64,000 nucleotides of DNA, taken from NCBI RefSeq assembly GCF_001056295.1, contig NZ_JVMD01000022.1, positions 1-64,000 of the forward strand, written 5' to 3'. The notes beneath the pieces were generated by a model. It did no database searches. It was given only the letters and a program-made list of their open reading frames with translations, and was not told the origin of the DNA. Below are positions 55,676-64,000 of the stretch, one piece after another (within the stretch, counting starts at the first letter, position 1; each line of letters opens with the position of its first letter). The DNA is from Corynebacterium halotolerans (GTDB taxonomy: Bacteria > Actinomycetota > Actinomycetes > Mycobacteriales > Mycobacteriaceae). Position numbers and translations under genes: made by a program.

Positions 55676-57006
55676 GCGCCGCGGGGGCCGCCGTGCTTCG
55701 GCGGGTTATGGGACTGGATCTCGGCCGGATTCTGCGTTGGGCCGGTTGCTGGATTCTGGCCCGGGTTCTGACCCAGATTCTGGCCCGGGTTCTGCCCCGG
55801 GTTCTGGGCCGGCTTCGGTGCGGGTTTCGGTGCCGCCTTCGACGCGGGCGCCTTGGTCCCCGCCTTGGCCGCTGCGCGCACCGCCGCGGTCCTCGCCTGG
55901 GCGGCCTTCGCCGCGGTGCCCTGGGCGGTGGCGCGCCCCGGGCGCGTCGCCATGGCGCGGTTGGTTTCGTGGGTCCAGTCTCGGACGACGCCGATGTGCT
56001 CCTCGATGAGGTCCTCCAGCGCCACGATGCCCACCGGCTCGCCGCCCTCGACGGCCATGGCCATGTGCGCCGAACGGCGGCGCATCTCGCGCATGGTGCG
56101 GTCGAGTGCGCCGTCGGCGTCGACGGCGATGAGCTCGCGGATCTCCTCGTCGGGGATCGGGGTCTCGGGCCCGGATGCAGGGTCCAGGACGCGGTCGAGC
56201 ACGTCCTTGACGTGGACGTACCCGCGGTAACCGCCGTCTGCGTCGGCGACGGGGAACCGGGAGAAGCCCGTTTCGGTCACCGCCGCCTCCAGGTCGCCGA
56301 CCGTCGGGGAGGTCGGCACCGTGCGGATCTTCGACGGCACGATCAGCACCTCGCGGATCGAGCGGTTCTCCGAGGACAGCGCGCGGTTGAGGCGGAAGTG
56401 CTCCTCGTCGTCGAGCAGGCCCTCCTGCCGCGACTCGGCGATCATCGACGCGAGTTCGTCGGTGTTGACCGTCGAGTCCAGCTCGTCCTTCTGGGTGATG
56501 CCGAACAGCGCCAGCGTGTGGCGGGCGACCCAGTTGAAGAACAGCAGCAGGGGCTTGGTCACCTTGTAGAACGCCAGGTGCACCGGCGTCAGCCACATGG
56601 CCATCGTTTCCGGCCCGGCCAGGGCGATGTTCTTGGGCACCATTTCGCCGAGCAGGATGTGCAGGATCGACACCAGCATCAGCGCAATGGCGAAGCTGAT
56701 CGGGTGGAGCAGCGACTCCGGGACGCCCAGGGAGCCGAACGGCTCCTCCAGCAGGTGGGCGATCGCCGGCTCGGAGACCTTGCCCAGCAGCAGAGAGCAC
56801 ACGGTGATGCCCAGCTGGGCGGCGGCGAGCATCATCGACAGGTGCTCGGTGGCGCCGAGCACGGTTTTCGCGCGCTTCTTGCCCTGGGCGATCAGCGCCT
56901 CCAGGCGGTCGCGGCGCGCGGCGATCAGCGCGAATTCCGCGCCGACGAAGAAGGCGTTGAACGCCAGCAGCAGGAACGTGAGGGCGATGCCGAACCAGTC
57001 GCTCAT
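55672..57006 (-). CDS. CNNM/CorC-type DUF21-CBS membrane protein (second of pair)
   Basis: The product is 444 residues. The DUF21 membrane domain (ALTFLLLAFNAFFVGAEFAL, about 5-180) is followed by two CBS domains (IREVLIVPSKIRTVPTSPTV and AHMAMAVEGGEPVGIVALED). The CorC-HlyC tail seen in the partner is replaced by an Ala/Lys/Pro and PGQN repeat tail of about 90 residues. Family members influence Mg/Co transport and are annotated as hemolysins. The start at 57006 overlaps the stop of its paralogue. Confidence 0.9.
   Translation of the reverse strand: MSDWFGIALTFLLLAFNAFFVGAEFALIAARRDRLEALIAQGKKRAKTVLGATEHLSMMLAAAQLGITVCSLLLGKVSEPAIAHLLEEPFGSLGVPESLLHPISFAIALMLVSILHILLGEMVPKNIALAGPETMAMWLTPVHLAFYKVTKPLLLFFNWVARHTLALFGITQKDELDSTVNTDELASMIAESRQEGLLDDEEHFRLNRALSSENRSIREVLIVPSKIRTVPTSPTVGDLEAAVTETGFSRFPVADADGGYRGYVHVKDVLDRVLDPASGPETPIPDEEIRELIAVDADGALDRTMREMRRRSAHMAMAVEGGEPVGIVALEDLIEEHIGVVRDWTHETNRAMATRPGRATAQGTAAKAAQARTAAVRAAAKAGTKAPASKAAPKPAPKPAQNPGQNPGQNLGQNPGQNPATGPTQNPAEIQSHNPPKHGGPRGA
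55753..55812. repeat. 24-bp tandem repeat encoding a PGQN tail
   Basis: Two 24-base units (starting at 55753 and 55777) and a half unit at 55801 encode NPGQNPGQ-type repeats on the minus strand. The pattern is in frame. Confidence 0.8.
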
Positions 57007-58388
57007 CGGTCGAACATCTCCTTCGCGCGCTCCCGGGTCACGGGGATCAGCAGGGCCCGGTCGACGCGGCGGCCGTCCATCGCCAGGATGCGGGCGTACC
57101 AGCGGCCGGGGATGCCGGATTCGAACTCGTCGAGCATGTCGCGGTCGGTCTCCGGCAGCAGCACCACGTCGCCTTCGGCGGGGATGCGGCCGAGCGCCAG
57201 CATGATCACGCCGCCCAGGGTCTCGTGGTCGCCGTCGGGCGCGAAGTACCCGACCTTCTGGGGCAGGTCGTCGACGCGCACCAGACCGGAGCAGTCCCAG
57301 CCTTCGGTGACTCGGCGGACTTCCTGTTCGGCTTCGGCGTCGTCGTACTCGTCGTAGACCTCGCCGAGGATCTCCTCGACGACGTCCTCGATGGTGACGA
57401 TGCCCGCCGTGCCCCCGTATTCGTCGGCGACCAGGGCGATCTGCGAACCCGCCGACCGGACCGCCTCGAGCACGGCGTCGCCGTCGAGGGATTGCGGCAG
57501 CACCGGCACCTGCCGGGCCAGTTCGGCGACGCGGGTCGTCGTGCGGCGGGCGGCGGGCACGGTGAACGCGTCCTTGACGTGGACGACGCCGACGGTGGCG
57601 TCGAGGTCGCCGTCGGTGACGGGGAAGCGGGAGCGGCCGGATTCCAGGGCGGTGGCCAGCAGGTCGGCGACGGTGTCGTCGACGTCGAGCGAAATGATGG
57701 TCGACCGCGGCGTCATCAGGTCCTCGGCGGTGGTTTCGCCGAATTCCAGGGAGCTCTGCAGCACCTGCGCCTTCGACTTGTCCAGCGCGCCGTGCCGGGC
57801 GGAGTTCCGCACCAGCGCGCCGAGCTCCTGCGGCGAGCGCGCCGACGCCAGTTCGTCGGCGGGTTCGATGCCCAGCTTGCGCACCATCCAGTTGGCGGTG
57901 AGGTTCATCGACTGGATGAACATGTGGAACGCCCAGTTGAACCACATCACGGGCCGGGCGGTGAAGCGGGCGACGGCCAGCGGCTCGGTGATGGCGATGT
58001 TCTTGGGCACCAGTTCGCCGTAGATCATCGACAGCCCGGTGGCCACGATCAGCGCCAGCACCAGCGCGGTCGGTCCGGTCGCGGTCTCCGGCAGTCCGAC
58101 CCATCCGAGCATCGGGCCGAAGTAGCGGGCGAGCACCGGCTCCGCCAAAAAGCCGGTGGCCAGCGTGGTCAGCGTGATGCCCAGCTGCGCCCCGGAAAGG
58201 TGGAACGACAGGCGGTTGTGGGCCTTGCGCACGGAATGCGCCTGCCCGTCGCCGCGCTTGCGCACGTCATTGTCGATCGACGAGCGCTCCACGCCGGTCA
58301 GCGCGAACTCGAAGGCGACGAACAGCCCCGTGCCCGCGGTCAGCGCGATGAAGCCGAGGACCGCGACGATGTTGAGGAATATGTCCAT
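57003..58388 (-). CDS. CNNM/CorC-type DUF21-CBS-CorC membrane protein (first of pair)
   Basis: The product is 461 residues. A DUF21 domain with four helices (ALTAGTGLFVAFEFALTGVE near residue 15) precedes a CBS pair (TAEDLMTPRSTIISLDVDD and ALVADEYGGTAGIVTIEDVV) and a C-terminal CorC-HlyC domain (GYFAPDGDHETLGGVIMLAL). EYGGTAGIVT is the hallmark of this family. A paralogue follows with an ATGA overlap; such pairs are common in mycolata (Rv1842c/Rv1841c type). The start is ATG at 58388. Confidence 0.92.
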   Translation of the reverse strand: MDIFLNIVAVLGFIALTAGTGLFVAFEFALTGVERSSIDNDVRKRGDGQAHSVRKAHNRLSFHLSGAQLGITLTTLATGFLAEPVLARYFGPMLGWVGLPETATGPTALVLALIVATGLSMIYGELVPKNIAITEPLAVARFTARPVMWFNWAFHMFIQSMNLTANWMVRKLGIEPADELASARSPQELGALVRNSARHGALDKSKAQVLQSSLEFGETTAEDLMTPRSTIISLDVDDTVADLLATALESGRSRFPVTDGDLDATVGVVHVKDAFTVPAARRTTTRVAELARQVPVLPQSLDGDAVLEAVRSAGSQIALVADEYGGTAGIVTIEDVVEEILGEVYDEYDDAEAEQEVRRVTEGWDCSGLVRVDDLPQKVGYFAPDGDHETLGGVIMLALGRIPAEGDVVLLPETDRDMLDEFESGIPGRWYARILAMDGRRVDRALLIPVTRERAKEMFDR

Positions 58389-58489
58389 GATTAGGGAAAG
58401 ATCCTACTCCGCCGCGGCCGTGGGGGCCCGCCGACCCGGCCGTTCCCGCCGGTGCCGTGCCCCTCCCGTTTTGCGCCTGCTTCTCGCCG

Positions 58490-59860
58490 CTACTTCTTGC
58501 CGCGCTTGCGCTTGGGCCGGTGGGGGCGCGAGGCCCGCGCCGGACCCCGGCCAGGCTTCCCCCGTCCGGTTCCCGCTTGACGACGGCCCGCGCCCTGCCC
58601 CGAGCCGCGTGCCTCCCGGCCGGCTCCCGACCCGCTCCGCCCGCGTGCGGGGCCCGGGGGTTTGCGGGCGCCGGTCCACTTCTTCAGCGCCTTCGAACCG
58701 GGGGAGACGTCGATGATCTCGGGGTCGACGCCGGCGGCGCGCAGCATGTCGGCGACGGCGTCGGCCTGCCGGTCGCGGACGATGGTCACCACCGTGCCCG
58801 TCGCCCCGGCGCGGGCCGTGCGGCCGGAACGGTGGACGTAGGTGGCGGCCTCCGGCGGCGGGTCGACGTGGACGACCAGATCGAGGGAATCGACGTCGAT
58901 GCCGCGGGCGGCGACGTCGGTGGCCACAAGGACGGGGATCTCGCCCGAGGCGAAATCGGCCAGTGCTTTCCGGCGGGCGGTCTGGCCGCGGTCGCCGTGC
59001 AGCGCCTCGGCTCGGATGCCCTGGCCGGCCAGGAACTCGGCCAGGCCGGTGACGCGGTGGCGGGTGTTGCCGAAGAACACCACCCGGCCCTCGCGGGCGG
59101 CGATCCACGCGGTGACGGCGTCGGCGGCGTCGTTGTCGGGCACCCGGAAGACCAGGTGCTTCATCGTCTCCACCGACACGACGGCCTCGGACACCTCGTG
59201 GCGGGCCGGGGACCGCCCCTCCATGAGCGCCTCGGCGGCGTCGTCGAGCGTCGCGGAGAACAGCATGCGCACCGCCCCCGGCGGAGTGGCGCGCAGGAGG
59301 CCGAGGACGTCGGGCAGGAACCCCAGCGCCGCCAACTCGTCGGCCTCGTCGATGACCGCGACGGCGACGTCGTCAAGCGAAAGCCATCCCTTCCGGCGCA
59401 AATCGTGCGCGCGGCCCGGGGTGACCACGGCGATGTCGACGGGCGCGGCGAGCGTGAGTTTCTGCCGCGCGATGTTCTCGCCGCCGACGAAGGCCCGCAC
59501 CCGCAGGCCGGCCGCCGCACCGAGATCGCCGAGGACGTCGGCGATCTGGTCGGCGAGCTCGCGGGTGGGGGCGATGACCAGGCCACGTGGGCGGCCCGGC
59601 CGCGACGCCGACCCCGCCAGCGCCTGGACCAGCGGGATGCCGAACGCCAGCGTCTTGCCGGACCCCGTGGGGGCGCGGCCGAGGATGTCGCGGCCGGCGA
59701 GGGCGTCGGGCAGGACGGCCGCCTGGATCGGCGTCGGCTTGGTGACGCGCATGGACCGCAGGGTGCGGCGCACGGCCTCCGACGCCCCGAGCTCCCCGAA
59801 GGAAGGGGAGGAGATGCCGGAGATGTCTACGCCTCCACCTCGGAGCGGTCGCCCGACCAC
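58490..59860 (-). CDS. DEAD-box RNA helicase
   Basis: The product is about 456 residues. The Q motif (FGELGASEAVRRTLRSM, then TPIQAAVLPDAL), motif I APTGSGKTLAFGIP, motif II VIDEADELAALGF (DEAD), SATLDDAAEAL and motif VI HRSGRTARAG are complete. The C-terminal 70 residues are a Gly/Arg/Lys-rich RNA-binding tail. There is no good start just before the Q motif. The GTG at 59860, inside the end of gnd, is the nearest canonical one; otherwise a non-standard ATC after GGTGGAGG at the gnd stop would be needed. The gene overlaps gnd by 34 bases. Confidence 0.9.
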   Translation of the reverse strand: MVGRPLRGGGVDISGISSPSFGELGASEAVRRTLRSMRVTKPTPIQAAVLPDALAGRDILGRAPTGSGKTLAFGIPLVQALAGSASRPGRPRGLVIAPTRELADQIADVLGDLGAAAGLRVRAFVGGENIARQKLTLAAPVDIAVVTPGRAHDLRRKGWLSLDDVAVAVIDEADELAALGFLPDVLGLLRATPPGAVRMLFSATLDDAAEALMEGRSPARHEVSEAVVSVETMKHLVFRVPDNDAADAVTAWIAAREGRVVFFGNTRHRVTGLAEFLAGQGIRAEALHGDRGQTARRKALADFASGEIPVLVATDVAARGIDVDSLDLVVHVDPPPEAATYVHRSGRTARAGATGTVVTIVRDRQADAVADMLRAAGVDPEIIDVSPGSKALKKWTGARKPPGPARGRSGSGAGREARGSGQGAGRRQAGTGRGKPGRGPARASRPHRPKRKRGKK

Positions 59861-61269
59861 AGCGTGTGGAAGGAGCCCTCCTTGTCCGTGCGCCGGTAGG
59901 TGTGGGCGCCGAAGAAGTCGCGCTGGCCCTGGATCAGGGCCGCCGGCAGGCGCTCGGCGCGCAGGGCGTCGTAGTAGGCCAGCGAGGACGAGAACACCGG
60001 GGCCGGCAGGCCCATGCGGGTGGCGGTGACCACGACGTCGCGCCACGCATCCAGGCACTCGGTGACCTGGTCGCGGAAGTACGGGTCCAGCAACAGGGCC
60101 GGCAGTTCCGGATCGCGGTCGTAGGCCTCCTTGATGCGGTCGAGGAAGCGGGCGCGGATGATGCAGCCGCCGCGCCAGATGGTGGCCAGCGCGCCGCGGT
60201 CGATGTCCCAGCCGTATTCGGCGGCGCCGGCGTTGATCTCGTCGAAGCCCTGCGAGTACGCCACGATCTTCGAGGCGTAGAGCGCGCGGCGGACCTTCTC
60301 GATGAACTCGTCGCGGTCGGCGGGACGGCCGGTGAGCTCGCCGGAGGGCAGGTCGCGGGCGGCGGCGCGCTGGTCCAGGGACGACGACAGCGCGCGGGCG
60401 AAGACGGCCTCGCCGATGCCGGTGACCGGGATGCCCAGGTCCAGGGCGGCCTTGACCGTCCAGCGGCCCGTGCCCTTCTGGCCGGCGGCGTCCACGATGA
60501 CGTCGACCAGCGGCTGCCCGGTGGCGGCGTCGACCTGCGACAGCACCTCGGCGGTGATCTCCACCAGGTAGGAGTCGAGGTCGCCGGCGTTCCACTCGCG
60601 GAACACGTCGGCGATCTCCGCCGGGGACAGGCCCGCGGCGTCGCGCAGCAGCTGGTACGCCTCGCCGATGACTTGCATGTCGGCGTACTCGATGCCGTTG
60701 TGGACCATCTTGACGAAGTGCCCGGCGCCGTCGGTGGAGATGTGGGTGCAGCAGGGCACGCCGTCGACGTGCGCGGACACGGATTCCAGCAGCGGGCCGA
60801 GGGACTCGTAGGACTCGGCGGTGCCGCCCGGCATGATCGACGGGCCGTTGAGCGCGCCCTCCTCGCCGCCGGAGATGCCGGCGCCGACGTAGTGCAGGCC
60901 GCGGGCGCGGATTTCCTTCTCGCGGCGGATGGTGTCGGTGTACAGCGAGTTGCCGCCGTCGATGATGATGTCGCCCTCCTCCATCGCGTCGGCGAGCTGC
61001 TCGATGACGGCGTCGGTGGCGGGGCCGGCCTGCACCATGATCAGGGCGCGGCGCGGGCGCTCCAGCGAGGCCACGAAATCCCCGATGGTCTCCGAGGGCA
61101 CGAAGGACCCCTCGTCGCCGTGGTCGGCGATGAGGGCGCGGGTCTTTTCCGGGCTGCGGTTGTACACCGCGACGGTGTGGCCGTTGCGGGCGAAGTTGCG
61201 GGCGATGTTCGAGCCCATGACTGCGAGACCGACGACGCCGATCTGTGCTTGCTGCTTCTCGTTGTCCAT
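59827..61269 (-). CDS. gnd: 6-phosphogluconate dehydrogenase (decarboxylating)
   Basis: The product is 480 residues. The enzyme makes ribulose 5-phosphate and NADPH in the pentose phosphate pathway. The NADP-binding loop is IGVVGLAVMGSNIARNFARN, the catalytic region is GAGHFVKMVHNGIEYADMQ with its Lys and Asn, and YVGAGISGGEEGALNGPSIM and FRDQVTECL follow. The ATG at 61269 gives the normal start MDNEKQQAQIGVVG. It is divergent from the AAA gene across 52 bases. Confidence 0.97.
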   Translation of the reverse strand: MDNEKQQAQIGVVGLAVMGSNIARNFARNGHTVAVYNRSPEKTRALIADHGDEGSFVPSETIGDFVASLERPRRALIMVQAGPATDAVIEQLADAMEEGDIIIDGGNSLYTDTIRREKEIRARGLHYVGAGISGGEEGALNGPSIMPGGTAESYESLGPLLESVSAHVDGVPCCTHISTDGAGHFVKMVHNGIEYADMQVIGEAYQLLRDAAGLSPAEIADVFREWNAGDLDSYLVEITAEVLSQVDAATGQPLVDVIVDAAGQKGTGRWTVKAALDLGIPVTGIGEAVFARALSSSLDQRAAARDLPSGELTGRPADRDEFIEKVRRALYASKIVAYSQGFDEINAGAAEYGWDIDRGALATIWRGGCIIRARFLDRIKEAYDRDPELPALLLDPYFRDQVTECLDAWRDVVVTATRMGLPAPVFSSSLAYYDALRAERLPAALIQGQRDFFGAHTYRRTDKEGSFHTLWSGDRSEVEA

Positions 61270-61307
61270 GCCCGTCAGTTTAAGCGCACGGGTCCGCGGC
61301 GTGCCGG

Positions 61308-61313
61308 TAGCAT
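61308..61313 (+). promoter_or_regulatory. -10 box of the AAA ATPase gene, probably leaderless
   Basis: TAGCAT ends eight bases before the ATG at 61322, without a ribosome site between. Confidence 0.4.
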
Positions 61314-61321
61314 CGGGCGCC

Positions 61322-62424
61322 ATGGAAACGCGGGCGCAGGTCACCCTTCCGGAAGAACGCTTCGCCGGGGAATTGGATTTCCTCTGCGCGGTGGACGATG
61401 GCGCGCGCCCGCCGGGATGGGCGATGACCCCCGCGCGGGTCGTCGACTTCATCTGCGGTGCCGAGGGGCTTCGCGACGGCCGTAAGCGCCGTGACATCAG
61501 CCGCAAGTTCGTGGGCGACCGCGCGCTCGTGGAGAGGTGCGTGGTCACCCTGGCGGGCTCGCGGGCGCTGATGCTGGTCGGCGAGCCGGGCACGGCGAAG
61601 TCGATGCTGTCGGAGCTGCTGTCCGCCGCGATCTGCGGCACCTCGGGTTTGACGGTGCAGGGCAGCGCGGGCACGACGGAGGACCAGCTGCGCTACGGCT
61701 GGAACTACGGCCTGCTGCTCACCGGCGGCCCCTCGCGGGAAGCGCTGGTGCCGTCGCCGGTGATGCAGGCGATGGAATCCGGGCGCATCGCCCGCGTCGA
61801 GGAGATCACCCGCTGCCTGCCCGAGGTCCAGGACGCGCTGGTGCCCGTGCTGTCGGAGCGGCGCATCGCCGTGCCCGAGCTCGGCGAGCATTCGGTGGCC
61901 GCCGTGCAGGGCTTCGGCGTCATCGCCACCGCCAACCTGCGGGACAAGGGCGTCAGCGAGATGAGCGCCGCGCTCAAGCGCCGCTTCAACTTCGAGCTGG
62001 TCGAACCCATCGCCGATGCCGGCGCCGAAATGGCGCTCGTCGCCGAGCAGACCAAGGCCGCGCTCGAGCGGGCCGACGTCCTCGCCGACGTGGACGACGA
62101 GGTCGTGTCCACGCTGGTCACGATCTTCCGCGATCTGCGGTTCGGGCGAACCCGGGAAGGATGGCCGTCGAAAAGCCGGGGTCCGTGCTGTCCACCGCGG
62201 AGGCCGTGGCCATTTCCTCGTCCATCGCGCTGGCCGAAGCGTATTTCCCGGGCACCGCCGGCACCGAGTCGATCCCGGGCCACCTGCTCGGTGCGGTGCG
62301 CAAGGACGACGACCGCGACGCCGACCGGCTGCGCGCCTACTGGGACTCCGCCGTGCACCGGCGCGCCGAGTCCGACCCCGAGGGCCCGTGGGCGCGGTTG
62401 TGGGGGCGGCGGGGTCTGCTGTGA
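61322..62424 (+). pseudogene. MoxR-type AAA+ ATPase broken by a -1 frameshift
   Basis: Codons from 61322 encode a MoxR/BchI-like AAA+ domain: LMLVGEPGTAKSMLSELLSA (Walker A), EEITRCLPEVQDALVPVLSE, VIATANLRDKGVSEMSAALK with RRFNFELVEP (sensor/Arg finger region). The frame is good to FRDLRFGRTREG and then becomes nonsense at about 62160. The family-like sequence resumes in the -1 frame as MAVEKPGSVLSTAEAVAISS to WARLWGRRGLL, ending at 62424. One base appears lost between GAAGG and ATGGCC. The cause could be a real mutation, a sequencing error or, less likely, programmed shifting. The stop overlaps the DUF5682 start (GTGA). Confidence 0.85.
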
Positions 62425-64000
62425 GCGGGCCCGCGGATGTGAACGGGCCCGCGGAGCTCGTCGACGCGCTCGTGGCCGGGCCGTCGCCGGAGGTCATGCT
62501 TTTCGGGGTGCGGCATCATTCGCCGGCCTGCGCCCGCTCGGTCGTCGCCGCCGCGGAGGAATGGCGGCCGGAGGCGATCGCCATCGAGATGCCCGCCGAA
62601 TTGGCGCCGATGCTGCCGTGGGTCGCCGACCCCGGCACCGTCGCACCGGTGGCCATCGCGGTCGGGGGCGGGTCCGGGCCGGGCCTGTACCCCTTCGCCG
62701 ATTTCTCGCCGGAGCTGGCGATCCTCCGGTGGGCGCACCGCGAGGGCGTCGACGTCCACTGCATCGACCTGCCGGCGGGGGCGGTTATCGGTGAAGGGGG
62801 AAACGGCGAGGAAGGAAACGGCGAGGGCGACGGGGGCCGTACCGGCGGTGACGGAGCCGGCGATGGGGAGGGCGGCGAGGCGACCGCGATCGTGGACACC
62901 GCTGACCTCATCGACCAGGAGGCGTGGGACACGCGGGTCGAGGCCCGGTCGGTGGGCGCGCAGTGGCGGCGGGTGCGGCGCGCGGCGCTGGCCGTCGGAG
63001 TCGGCGCGCGTTTGGCGGAAACCCGGGTCGACGCCCGCACCCGCGCCCGCGAAGCGAACATGCGCGCCTGCCTGGAAGACCTGCGCGGGCGCAGGGTCAT
63101 GGCGGTCGTCGGATCCTTCCACTGCCTGGCCCTCATGGACGGGGAACCGGCCCGGCCCGCCGAAGTCGCCGAAGCGCCGGTGTCGCTGGTTCCCTACGGC
63201 TTCGCCGAATTGGACTCGCGGTCCGGCTACGCCTCCGGCATCCGGGATCCGCGGTGGCAGCAGGGAATCGTCGAAGCGTCGGGGCCGGGGGACGTCGAAA
63301 AGCTCGCGACCCGCGTGATCACCGAAGTCGCCCGGGAGATGCGCAAGGGCGGGGAACCCGCCGGCACCGGTGAAGTGGTCGAGGCGGTGCGCATCGCCGG
63401 CGACCTCGCGAGGCTGCGGGGCATCCCCGCGCCGGGCCGCCGCGAAGTGATGGAAGCGCTGACGTCCGTGTTCGCCCACGGATCGGTGATCGGACGCGGG
63501 CGCACCGTGGCCCGGGCGCTGCAGAAGGTCATGATCGGCGACAGGCGCGGAAAGCTCGTCGACGGCGCACCCGAACCCGCGCTGGAGGTCCACGCCCGCG
63601 AGCTGCTCGCGTCGGTGGGGCTGCCCGCGTCGCCGGCCGACGGTGTGGTGCGCAGGCGCGTCGACCCGTTCAAGGGAGGCCGCGACCTGCGGCGACATGT
63701 CGCGCTGGCGCGGCTCGCGGTGCTGGATGTCCCATACGAGAAGGAACGCACCTCGGGACAGGTCCGGGGCCTGGAGACCCGCGGGTACACCGTCACCTGC
63801 GAATACCGGTCCAGCACGGCCGGGGCGCTCGGCGTGTGCACCGCGGGCGCGACGCTGGAGCAGGCGGCGGCGAATACGTTGAACCAGCGGGTCGCGGGGC
63901 GGGCCGACGATCCCGATGTTCTCCTTGGGGTCGCGGGGGATGCGGCCGCGGCGGCGCTGCCGGAACCGCTCGGGCGGGCGCTGGAGAAGATCGCCGCGGA
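62421..64000 (+). CDS. DUF5682 family protein (incomplete at right edge)
   Basis: This is at least 526 codons, open to the end of the window. The N-terminus has the family hallmark MLFGVRHHSPACARSVVAAA, then AIAIEMPAELAPMLPWV, PGLYPFADFSPELAILRWAH and DVHCIDLPAG, a fold resembling TIKI/Erb-like metal-binding domains. An acidic Gly/Glu linker (GEGGNGEEGNGEGDGG) follows. It then continues with FHCLALMDGEPARP and PYGFAELDSRSGYASGIRDP. Such proteins usually sit between a MoxR-type AAA ATPase and a VWA protein. The start is the GTG at 62421 overlapping the AAA stop. Confidence 0.88.
   Translation, partial: MSGPADVNGPAELVDALVAGPSPEVMLFGVRHHSPACARSVVAAAEEWRPEAIAIEMPAELAPMLPWVADPGTVAPVAIAVGGGSGPGLYPFADFSPELAILRWAHREGVDVHCIDLPAGAVIGEGGNGEEGNGEGDGGRTGGDGAGDGEGGEATAIVDTADLIDQEAWDTRVEARSVGAQWRRVRRAALAVGVGARLAETRVDARTRAREANMRACLEDLRGRRVMAVVGSFHCLALMDGEPARPAEVAEAPVSLVPYGFAELDSRSGYASGIRDPRWQQGIVEASGPGDVEKLATRVITEVAREMRKGGEPAGTGEVVEAVRIAGDLARLRGIPAPGRREVMEALTSVFAHGSVIGRGRTVARALQKVMIGDRRGKLVDGAPEPALEVHARELLASVGLPASPADGVVRRRVDPFKGGRDLRRHVALARLAVLDVPYEKERTSGQVRGLETRGYTVTCEYRSSTAGALGVCTAGATLEQAAANTLNQRVAGRADDPDVLLGVAGDAAAAALPEPLGRALEKIAA

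Overview
This is about 64 kb of high-GC actinobacterial chromosome. It is almost certainly from a Corynebacterium or a very close relative. From memory, the gene order matches the C. glutamicum segment running from the RNase HI-like gene through tlyA, NAD kinase, recN, steAB, pyrG, xerD, parA, scpAB, rluB, cmk/der, secA2, odhI, ftsR and two further regulators to gnd. The OdhI/GarA-type FHA protein keeps the two adjacent N-terminal threonines at positions 14 and 15, and SecA2 starts with the typical corynebacterial N-terminus. I cannot name the species from the sequence alone. Start codons are mostly ATG or GTG, genes overlap by ATGA/GTGA, and several genes have a TANNNT-like -10 box only 6 to 8 bases before the start codon, suggesting leaderless mRNAs.

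Layout. 1-11 kb: nested inverted repeats, a Gly/Gln-rich membrane protein, RNase HI, an RGG-rich TPR protein, a HAD phosphatase, a small protein, TlyA, NAD kinase, RecN, SteA and SteB. 11-16.5 kb: PyrG, Nudix hydrolase, XerD, ParA and ScpA. 16.5-27.8 kb: an accessory block between scpA and scpB. It holds a secreted lipase, an MFS exporter, an iron-box-controlled operon (a deleted thioesterase, two YbtP/YbtQ-like ABC half-transporters and a complete ECF transporter S-T-A) and an AspT-type transporter. 27.8-34.7 kb: scpB, then a biotin block with a divergent BioD paralogue, two tandem POT-family transporters, BioA and a canonical BioD, with a BioQ-like operator in the divergent promoter. 34.8-39.8 kb: RluB, a fused cytidylate kinase/Der GTPase and a PASTA-like membrane protein.

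39.8-47.6 kb: the AmmeMemoRadiSam pair (AmrS and an AmrB-AmrA fusion), a large SNF2-type helicase, tRNA-Pro(GGG), a mycothiol-S-transferase-like protein, a GH25-like lysozyme with no ordinary start codon, and RraA. 47.8-53 kb: SecA2, OdhI, FtsR, a bifunctional-nuclease-family protein and a second MerR regulator. 53-61.3 kb, on the minus strand: a solute-binding/VWA protein, a putative 3-methyladenine DNA glycosylase, two CNNM/CorC-type CBS membrane proteins, a DEAD-box helicase and Gnd. 61.3-64 kb: a MoxR-type AAA+ ATPase broken by a -1 frameshift, followed by a DUF5682 protein that runs off the window. This pair looks like the start of a MoxR/DUF5682/VWA-type system.

The parts most worth following up are the iron-box thioesterase/ABC/ECF operon (probable metallophore uptake), the BioQ-linked POT transporters with a DAPA-site-altered BioD, and the frameshifted AAA/DUF5682 system at the right edge.
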